A stretch of DNA of 10,416 nt from an uncultured Clostridia bacterium (lineage in GTDB: Bacteria; Bacillota; Clostridia; TANB77; CAG-508), in NCBI GenBank assembly GCA_947624405.1, contig CANQKB010000048.1:1-10416 (forward strand). Direction: 5' to 3'. This document shows, piece after piece, positions 5,569 to 10,416 of this stretch (position 1 is the stretch's first letter; the number at the start of each line of letters is the position of its first letter). The notes under the pieces are model-generated. The model made no database searches, had not been told where the DNA came from, and worked only from the letters and a program-made list of their open reading frames with translations. A program made the translations under genes and the position numbers.

Positions 5569-6555
5569 CTAAAATTCAGACTTTTTTTCGCGATTCATTA
5601 ATCTCGAAACAGCCTCTTTAGGAGATAAATCATTATACAAAATATCGTAGACAGTATTTAAAATAGGCATTTCAATATTATTTCTCTTACCAAGTTCGTA
5701 AGCTACTTCAATATTATCAATACTCTCAATTACCATTCCAACTTCTTTGCGAGCTTCATCAATGCTTTTGCCCTTTCCAACAAGATATCCGGCTTTCCTA
5801 TTTCTACTATGTTCACTTAAACATGTTACAATTAAATCTCCAAGCCCTGTCAAACCATAAAAAGTATTTTTTTCTCCACCAAGTGCTACTCCAAGTTCAG
5901 ATATTTCTTTCAAACCTCTTGTAATTAAAGCTGCGAAGCTATTATCTCCTAGTCCTACTCCTGCTCCAACACCAGCACAAAATGCAATTATATTTTTCAA
6001 AGCTCCACCAAGCTCTACTCCTCTTACATCATTACAACTGTATATTCTAAGAGATTTAGTCATAAACTCTTCTTGTATCATTTCACATACATCTTGATGT
6101 TTTGAGGCTACAACTAAAGCCGTTGGTACTTCAATTGAAACTTCTTCTGCATGACTTGGTCCTGAAAGCACTGCAATTTTTGTATTTGGCAACTCTTCTG
6201 CAACAACTTCATCTAATGTTTTTAATGAATCTTTTTCAAATCCTTTTGAGCAAATCACTACTACCTGATTTTTTATGAACTTTTTATATTGTTTTACTGT
6301 TTCTCTTGTGAACTTTGAAGGTGTAACATGCAAAACAATATCCGTTTTCTCTAATGCTTCCTCAAAAGAATTAGTACAAAATATATTGTCTGGCATTTTA
6401 ACTTTGGGCAAAAATTTACATTTTTTCTCGTTATTTATTAAATTTTTTTCTTCTTCATCATATGACCATATCTTTATTTCATGACCAATAATTCCTAAGT
6501 TTATTGCTAGTGCACAGCCCCAACTGCCACTTCCTATTATCGTTATTTTTTTCAT
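5569..6555 (-). CDS. gpsA: NAD(P)H-dependent glycerol-3-phosphate dehydrogenase
   Basis: GpsA reduces dihydroxyacetone phosphate to sn-glycerol 3-phosphate, the backbone donor for phospholipids, in the cytoplasm. The N-terminal Rossmann motif GSGSWG is at residues 8-13. The family segments VLSGPSHAEEV, ALKNIIAFCAGVGAGVGLGDNS and GLGDLIVTC follow in the expected order, and the length of 328 residues is normal. I use the second ATG (6555): AAAGGA touches the first ATG (6564), leaving no spacing, but is 9 bases from the second. It is the last gene of the deaminase-der-plsY-gpsA unit. Its neighbour plsY encodes the acyltransferase that uses glycerol 3-phosphate, so the pair forms the first two steps of phosphatidic acid synthesis. 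Three CGG triplets occur (5789, 6120, 6342), all out of frame, and the frame is intact. Confidence 0.97.
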   Translation of the reverse strand: MKKITIIGSGSWGCALAINLGIIGHEIKIWSYDEEEKNLINNEKKCKFLPKVKMPDNIFCTNSFEEALEKTDIVLHVTPSKFTRETVKQYKKFIKNQVVVICSKGFEKDSLKTLDEVVAEELPNTKIAVLSGPSHAEEVSIEVPTALVVASKHQDVCEMIQEEFMTKSLRIYSCNDVRGVELGGALKNIIAFCAGVGAGVGLGDNSFAALITRGLKEISELGVALGGEKNTFYGLTGLGDLIVTCLSEHSRNRKAGYLVGKGKSIDEARKEVGMVIESIDNIEVAYELGKRNNIEMPILNTVYDILYNDLSPKEAVSRLMNREKKSEF

Positions 6556-6580
6556 TTTTTTCATTCCTTTAAATCAATAT

Positions 6581-7216
6581 TTAATTTTTTAAGCTTAACT
6601 TATTTTCATTTCCTGCAAGTATTCTTTTTATATTTTCTCTATGATTAAATATTACAAATAGAGCTAAAATTATACTAAATATTAAATAGTTTCCATCAAC
6701 AATAAAATGTTCACTTCCAACTCCAAAAGCTATAACAACTGGATATAAAATAGCTGCTGTAACTGATCCTGCTGATACCATTCTTGTTACTGCTATTATA
6801 ATTAAGCCAAATACCAAGCAAAGTAAGCCTACATGCCAATTTATAATTAACAATATTCCAACTGATGTTGCAACACCTTTTCCACCTTTAAATCCAAAGA
6901 AAATAGGAAAAGTGTGTCCTACAACTACTGCAAGTCCTGCAATTTGTACTAAAAGTGCACTATTTGCATTTTTTACAATTAAGCCCACCATTGCTGATAT
7001 TCCAACTGCAATAATTCCTTTTAATACATCACATATTAATGTAAGTGCTGCCGCTTCTTTGCCAACACTCCTTAACATGTTTGTTGTACCTGCATTTCCG
7101 CTTCCTTTTTCCCTCACATCAAATCCTGCCATTTTTTTGCTTAAAATCACTGAGAAATTAACACTACCAATTAAGTATGCTATTACTGCTATTACTACAT
7201 ATAATGCCATCATCAT
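6581..7216 (-). CDS. plsY: Acyl-phosphate:glycerol-3-phosphate acyltransferase PlsY
   Basis: An integral membrane enzyme that transfers an acyl group from acyl-phosphate to glycerol 3-phosphate, giving lysophosphatidic acid. The three family motifs are present: the first is GSGNAGTTNMLR near residue 38, the second GHTFPIFFGFKGGKGVAT near residue 97, and the third is the C-terminal HREN segment. Between them are about five hydrophobic membrane helices. The length of about 211 residues is typical. The start is ambiguous: three ATG codons in a row (7216, 7213, 7210) follow GGAGG, and the second or third has the better spacing. The first ATG overlaps the der stop codon (ATGA), so the two genes are translationally coupled. 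gpsA follows 25 bases downstream. One CGG triplet (7098-7100) lies out of frame, and the frame is intact. Confidence 0.97.
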   Translation of the reverse strand: MMMALYVVIAVIAYLIGSVNFSVILSKKMAGFDVREKGSGNAGTTNMLRSVGKEAAALTLICDVLKGIIAVGISAMVGLIVKNANSALLVQIAGLAVVVGHTFPIFFGFKGGKGVATSVGILLIINWHVGLLCLVFGLIIIAVTRMVSAGSVTAAILYPVVIAFGVGSEHFIVDGNYLIFSIILALFVIFNHRENIKRILAGNENKLSLKN

Positions 7217-8537
7217 TCTTCCTCCTTTTCCCTCACAATAACGCGTATTGGTGTACCTGATAATCCAAATTCTTTACGTATATGATTTACCAAATAACGT
7301 TGGTATGAGAAGTGAAATATATCTTTATTATTTACAAATATAACAAATGTTGGTGGTTTCGTAGATGCCTGTGTTATATATAAAATTTTTAACCTTTTAC
7401 CCTTATCTGTTGGTGGTTGAGTTATTGCTATAGCTTCATCTATTACTTGATTTAGTAATCCTGTTGATACTCTCATACTGTTATTTTTTGCCACTTCATT
7501 TATAAAATCAAATAATTTATTTACTCTTTGCCCAGTCTTTGCTGATATAAATACAATTGGTGCATATTCCAAATATGCTAATTTATTATATACATCTTTT
7601 TTAAACTTATCTATTGTATGCTCATCTTTTTCTACTTCATCCCATTTATTTACAACAATTACAATACCTTTTCCTGCCTCATGAGCTTCTCCTGCAATTT
7701 TTGTATCTTGCTCTGTTACTCCCTCATTTGCATCAATCATAACTAAGCATACATCAGCTTTTTCTATTGAAAGCATTGTTCTTACTATACTATACTTTTC
7801 AATATCGTCTTTTATTTTATTTTTTCTTCTAAGCCCTGCTGTATCTATAAATACATATTTACCTTTTTCATTTTCATATGGAGTATCTATAGAATCTCTA
7901 GTTGTTCCTGCTACATCACTTACTATTACTCTGTTTTCCCCGTAAAATTTTGTTTATCAATGATGATTTTCCAACATTTGGCTTTCCTATTAATGCTACT
8001 TTTATTATATCATTATCTTCTTCATCATCCACATCTTCTGGAAAAAATTTATATATTTCATCTAATACGTCTCCCAATCCTTTTGCATTAACTGCTGAGA
8101 CTCCAAATGGATCTCCTAATCCTAAATTATAAAATTCATATATTTCATTATCTTCATTATCATATTTATCTGCCTTATTACATACAAGGATTACAGGCTT
8201 TTTAGTTTTTCTAAGAGAATTTGCTATTTCCTTATCTGTATCTGTTACTCCTTGTTTTATATCAGTTAGGAAAACTATTACATCTGCTATATCCATTGCT
8301 ATTTGTACTTGCTCTCTCATTGATATTTCAATTTTATCTTCTGTTCTTGGTTCTATTCCAGCTGTATCAACTAAGGTAAACCTTCTGCCTCTCCATTCTG
8401 TATCAGCATATATTCTGTCTCTAGTTACACCTGGTTTATCTTCAACAATAGATATTCTTTGTCCAACAATATAATTAAAAAATGTTGATTTACCGTACAT
8501 TTGGTCTTCCTATTATTGCAACTATTGGCTTTGCCAT
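7213..8537 (-). CDS. der: GTPase Der (EngA), readable only with two +1 shifts
   Basis: Der is an essential double GTPase that acts in assembly of the large ribosomal subunit. Read with two one-base skips the product is 440 residues, the usual family length. GTPase domain 1 has GRPNVGKS (10-17), DTAG and NKAD; domain 2 has GKPNVGKS, DTAG and NKWD; and a KH-like C-terminal domain ends in RVIVREKEEE. I start it at ATG 8537 (MAKPIVAIIGRPNV), as expected for Der, with AAAGGA upstream. The first interruption is at 8493-8495: GTA CGG TAA would stop, but skipping one C gives GTA GGT AAA, the P-loop GKS. The second is at 7940-7942: TTA CGG GGA leads to TGA at 7916, but skipping one C gives ILGENRVIVSDVAGTTRDS, exactly the family sequence. 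No other defect is present over 1325 bases, so this does not look like a decaying gene. Sequencing error remains possible. Its last codon overlaps plsY. Confidence 0.9.
7940..7942 (-). other. +1 frameshift site CGG in der (second domain)
   Basis: The coding strand reads ATT TTA CGG GGA AAA. Family sequence resumes one base later as GGG GAA AAC AGA (GENR), right after the second P-loop domain's INKIL. The extra base turns an expected glycine codon into in-frame CGG plus one base. Confidence 0.8.
8493..8495 (-). other. +1 frameshift site CGG in der (first P-loop)
   Basis: The coding strand reads CCA AAT GTA CGG TAA ATC. Skipping one C gives AAT GTA GGT AAA TCA, NVGKS, the first P-loop. In the zero frame TAA follows CGG at once. 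Confidence 0.85.
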
Positions 8538-8583
8538 CTTTATTAATCATTCCTTTCTAAGATACAAAAGAATTGGTATAATG

Positions 8584-9091
8584 CTAGATTAATAAGTTGT
8601 TTTTCCGCTCCAACAATTCATCGTTTTCTATCCAATCTTTTACATCAACTATTCTGTATCCTGTATCTGTATCTGCCTTGACTACTACACTCTTTATTCC
8701 TGCGTTTATTATCATTTTTTTACAAAGTTGACATGAATTTGCTTCTTTTTCATATTCGCCATTTTCTTTTCTAATACCTACTAAATATATCGTAGAATCA
8801 ATCATATCTTTCCTTGAAGCACTTATTATTGCATTTTGCTCTGCATGAACAGATCTACATGCATCATATCCGCCGATGTCTTATATCTGGAAATATTTTC
8901 TTCTTTGTACAAAATCCTAAATCTATACAATTTTTTCTTCCTCTTGGTGCTCCTGTATACCCTGTTGCAATTATTTCATCATTTTTTACAATTATACATC
9001 CATAATTTTTTCTAAGGCATGTACCTCTACCTGCAACTGCTTCTGCTATTGATAAATAATAGTTTTCTTTATCTACTCTATTTGTTTCCAA
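8584..9091 (-). CDS. dCMP deaminase, readable only with a +1 shift
   Basis: A zinc-dependent deaminase that converts dCMP to dUMP and so feeds dTMP synthesis. With one skipped base it is about 168 residues. RGTCLRKNYGCIIVK (22-36), the substrate-region GYTGAPRGRKNC, the zinc-binding HAEQNA (82-87) with its catalytic Glu, and SCQLC with the two zinc cysteines appear in order. The break is at 8873-8875: CAT CGG CGG ATA TGA stops, but skipping one C gives CAT GGC GGA TAT GAT, leading into ACRSVHAE. I prefer TTG 9091 over ATG 9112: the promoter at 9118-9146 predicts transcription starting at about 9111, so ATG 9112 would have no leader, while TTG follows AAAGGA. A further in-frame CGG (8605-8607) near the end gives two possible C-termini: RKNNLLI, or GKTTY if it also shifts (stop 8589-8591). 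Confidence 0.88.
8605..8607 (-). other. Fifth in-frame CGG, outcome undecided
   Basis: After the downstream frame of the deaminase is restored, GAG CGG AAA AAC appears in frame. Reading it as Arg gives seven more residues and TAG 8584-8586. Skipping one C gives GGA AAA ACA ACT TAT and TAA 8589-8591. Both make a normal-length protein. Confidence 0.5.
8873..8875 (-). other. +1 frameshift site CGG in dCMP deaminase
   Basis: The coding strand reads AGA CAT CGG CGG ATA TGA. Skipping one C gives CAT GGC GGA TAT GAT GCA TGT, which joins PDIRH to GGYDACRSVHAE. A second CGG follows at once in the zero frame but is out of frame after the skip. Confidence 0.85.
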
Positions 9092-9117
9092 ATTTGTTAT
9101 CAGTCCTTTCATTTGGT

Positions 9118-9146
9118 ATTATATCATACATATCTTACTTAAACAA
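9118..9146 (-). promoter_or_regulatory. Sigma-A-like promoter of the deaminase-der-plsY-gpsA unit
   Basis: On the minus strand TTGTTT (9141-9146), a 17-base spacer and TATAAT (9118-9123) predict a start near 9111. This splits the housekeeping block into two units and argues for the TTG start of the deaminase. Confidence 0.65.
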
Positions 9147-9156
9147 GTATTTTTTT

Positions 9157-9195
9157 AGCCTGACAAACTTAATTTTTTCTTAAGCTTATCAGGCT
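9157..9195 (-). terminator. 16-bp hairpin after gmk, lacking a T-tract
   Basis: On minus AGCCTGATAAGCTTAA (9195-9180) pairs with TTAAGTTTGTCAGGCT (9172-9157), 16 pairs including two G-U, with a 7-base loop. It starts 8 bases after the gmk stop. The stem is followed by seven A, not T, so it is not a classical intrinsic terminator. It may be a 3' stabilising stem or a factor-assisted stop. Confidence 0.5.
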
Positions 9196-9202
9196 CTAAT
9201 AT

Positions 9203-9755
9203 CTAAGCATTTTCAATTATTTGCATGACTTTTTTTACTGTTTCTTCTTTATCTACATTATCAATAACATAGTCATAATTATTCATTTTTGATTCTTCAA
9301 ATTCAAATCTTCCTAGTCTAAGTTGTATTTCGTTTTCATCTGGTTTATCAATTCTTGCTTCTAATCTTTTTCTAAGTTCTTCCTTTGGGACTCTTAAAAA
9401 TATTGTTACTACTTTCATATCTTTTTTTAGAATTTTCACTAAATTTTCTGTTCCATTAACATCAACATCTTTAATAACCGTCTTTCCTTCTGCTATTTTG
9501 TCATTTAATTGCTTTTTTGGTACTCCATAATAATGGTTATGATGTATGTCAAATTCATATAATGCTTCGTCTTTTATTAATTGTTCAAATTCTTCTTTGC
9601 TAACAAATATATATGTTTCATTTGGAATATCCCCAGGTCTCATTGGTCTATCTGTCATTGAAGGAATCGATACTACATTATCCATTCTACTAATAATCTC
9701 TTTTTTTATTGTATCTTTGCCGACTTCCTGCTACTCCTGATAATATCACTAACAT
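9203..9755 (-). CDS. gmk: Guanylate kinase, readable only with a +1 shift
   Basis: Guanylate kinase phosphorylates GMP to GDP with ATP, an essential step of nucleotide supply. With one skipped base it is 183 residues. The P-loop GVAGSGKDT is at 7-15. The GMP-binding region follows with TDRPMRPGD (in place of the usual TTRxPRPGE), YIFVSKEEFEQLI, NHYYGVPK and VIKDVDVNG (usually LEIDVQG), then the lid-like RLEARIDKPDENEIQLRL and the C-terminal YDYVIDN. It is a divergent but complete member. The break is at 9720-9722: GGA AGT CGG CAA AGA runs to a TAG, while skipping one C gives GGA AGT GGC AAA GAT, the P-loop. ATG 9755 overlaps the rpoZ stop by seven bases, implying translational coupling. Another CGG (9478-9480) is out of frame and harmless. 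A 16-bp hairpin follows the stop. Confidence 0.9.
9720..9722 (-). other. +1 frameshift site CGG in gmk (P-loop)
   Basis: The coding strand reads GGA AGT CGG CAA AGA. Skipping one C gives AGT GGC AAA GAT ACA, SGKDT. The upstream 11 codons (MLVILSGVAGS) and the whole downstream frame match guanylate kinase. Confidence 0.85.
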
Positions 9756-9940
9756 TTTACATACACCTTGCCCTCTGCGATTTCTACTGCTGCAAGAGTA
9801 ACTGGAGATGCTTCTTTTTTATTTGTAAGTGGTTCTTTTCCACTTGCAAGTTGTCTTGCTCTATCTGCTGTTGCTATAACTAATTCGTAACGATTTGTTA
9901 CCTTCTCAAGAAGCTCTTTTACTGTTGGTTTCACCATCAT
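9749..9940 (-). CDS. rpoZ: RNA polymerase omega subunit
   Basis: Omega helps fold and hold the beta' subunit of RNA polymerase. This is a short 63-residue form typical of Clostridia, with the core motif NRYELVIATADRARQLASG followed by PVTLAAVEIAEGKV. The start at ATG 9940 follows AAGGAGG placed inside the end of the remA coding region. remA ends two bases upstream (9943) and gmk begins inside the end of rpoZ, so the three form one tightly coupled unit. In many Firmicutes the order is DUF370-gmk-rpoZ; here rpoZ comes before gmk. Confidence 0.95.
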   Translation of the reverse strand: MMVKPTVKELLEKVTNRYELVIATADRARQLASGKEPLTNKKEASPVTLAAVEIAEGKVYVKC

Positions 9941-9942
9941 AA

Positions 9943-10200
9943 TTATTCTTCCTCCTTAATTTCTTTATTGCCTTTTAGTCTACCTACTATTGTTTCTGGT
10001 TGTATTGCTGAGAGTACTAAGTGTCCTGTATCCATCACTATTACTGCACGCGTTTTTCTTCCTGTCGTAGCATCTATTAATATTCCTTTGCCTTTTGCTT
10101 CTTGTACCATTCTTTTTATCGGTGCAGCAGTTGGCGTAATTATTGACAATATTCTATTTGAAGCTACTATATTTCCATAACCTATATTTATATACTGCAT
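9943..10200 (-). CDS. remA: RemA/DUF370 family DNA-binding regulator
   Basis: An 85-residue member of the RemA (DUF370) family, which in Bacillus subtilis is an oligomeric DNA-binding activator of matrix and osmoprotection genes. The N-terminal YINIGYGNIVASNRILSIITP, the middle APIKRMVQEAKGKGILIDATTGRKTRAVIVMDTGH and the following VLSAIQPETIVGRL are family-typical. The tail after residue 75 is a short acidic extension. The ATG at 10200 has GGGAGG seven bases upstream and a sigma-A-like promoter at 10231-10259. It is the first gene of the remA-rpoZ-gmk unit. The role in this organism is inferred from the family only. Confidence 0.93.
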   Translation of the reverse strand: MQYINIGYGNIVASNRILSIITPTAAPIKRMVQEAKGKGILIDATTGRKTRAVIVMDTGHLVLSAIQPETIVGRLKGNKEIKEEE

Positions 10201-10230
10201 GCGTTCCTCCCATTAACTTTTATCTACTAT

Positions 10231-10259
10231 ATTATACTCCTATTTATCAACTATTTCAA
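10231..10259 (-). promoter_or_regulatory. Sigma-A promoter of remA-rpoZ-gmk
   Basis: On the minus strand TTGAAA (10254-10259), exactly 17 bases, then TATAAT (10231-10236). The ATG of remA is about 30 bases downstream of the -10. Confidence 0.75.
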
Positions 10260-10297
10260 GTAATTTATGGAAAATCTGGATTTTTTTTAAAATTTTC

Positions 10298-10326
10298 TTG
10301 CATATTTCAATTTTATGTGTTAATAT
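10298..10326 (+). promoter_or_regulatory. Sigma-A-like promoter of tRNA-Trp
   Basis: TTGCAT (10298-10303), 17 bases, TAATAT (10321-10326). The mature tRNA begins 18 bases after the -10. It is divergent from the remA promoter. Confidence 0.6.
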
Positions 10327-10343
10327 ATATAAGTAATTTATTT

Positions 10344-10416
10344 AGGGGTATAGTGTTAATGGTAGCACATCGGTCTCCAAAACCGCCTGTGAGGGTTCGA
10401 GTCCTTCTACCCCTGC
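10344..10416 (+). tRNA. tRNA-Trp (anticodon CCA), cut by the window end
   Basis: The acceptor arm AGGGGTA pairs with TACCCCT; the D-arm GTGT/GCAC encloses a loop with GGTA; the anticodon loop CTCCAAA carries CCA and reads UGG; the T-arm has loop TTCGAGT with stem GAGGG/CCTTC. Discriminator G is at 10415 and the first C of an encoded CCA end is at 10416, with the rest outside. The outermost anticodon-stem pair (T-C) is mismatched. The anticodon is the ordinary tryptophan one and gives no sign of CGG being read as Trp. Confidence 0.95.

Noticed and set aside
7902..8132. Plus-strand open frames opposite der, gpsA, plsY and the PLP enzyme gene.
   Set aside because: Low-complexity hydrophobic shadows of the real minus-strand genes, without ribosome binding sites.
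8870..8872. Second CGG directly after the deaminase frameshift site as another shift point.
   Set aside because: After the skip at 8873-8875 it is out of frame (GGC GGA), and the downstream frame matches the family with a single shift.
7213..9755. Treating der, gmk and the deaminase gene as ordinary decaying pseudogenes.
   Set aside because: Each is otherwise full length with all key motifs, the intact neighbours are co-transcribed, and all four lesions are the same single-base event at CGG; random decay would give mixed indels and stops.

Overview
The window looks like a low-G+C, Gram-positive, spore-forming member of the Clostridia. The evidence is AT-rich DNA with strong AGGAGG-type ribosome binding sites and sigma-A-like promoters, an alpha/beta-type small acid-soluble spore protein, the sporulation regulator SpoIIID, a RemA/DUF370 protein, PlsY-type membrane-lipid synthesis and a one-per-window tRNA-Trp. 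Arginine in the native genes is written mainly with AGA, and some CGT is used.

Layout. Positions 1-981 hold two sporulation genes on the minus strand (spoIIID and an SASP), each followed by a GGCAGG-type hairpin. Positions 1123-2290 are an insert of clearly higher G+C: one unrecognised 278-residue gene with its own sigma-A-like promoter, followed by two degenerate copies of its 3' end (the WFVRR segment) and a strong terminator. Positions 2307-5567 hold a PLP enzyme of the methionine gamma-lyase/aluminium-resistance family, a YcxB-like membrane protein, an unrecognised membrane-anchored acidic protein and an unrecognised 93-residue protein, with hairpins sitting in the convergent gene ends. 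Positions 5569-10200 are a dense minus-strand housekeeping block in two transcription units: remA-rpoZ-gmk, then dCMP deaminase-der-plsY-gpsA. A tRNA-Trp gene starts on the plus strand at the right edge.

Main observation. Three housekeeping genes (gmk, the dCMP deaminase gene and der, which is hit twice) are each interrupted by a single extra base. All four interruptions have the same form: the reading frame meets an in-frame CGG codon, and the conserved protein continues only if one base is skipped, so that CGGN is read as C+GGN (glycine). The restored residues are family-conserved, including the P-loop glycines of Der and guanylate kinase. In the native genes I count seven CGG triplets out of frame, none with a shift, and four in frame, all with a +1 shift. 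A fifth in-frame CGG, at the deaminase C-terminus, allows either reading. Random sequencing error does not predict this link to frame. I infer that CGG is probably unassigned in this organism and serves as a +1 frameshift site. A systematic sequencing artefact remains the alternative to exclude. The high-G+C insert uses CGG in frame as ordinary arginine, as expected for foreign DNA, and would be cut short at codon 24 under this rule.
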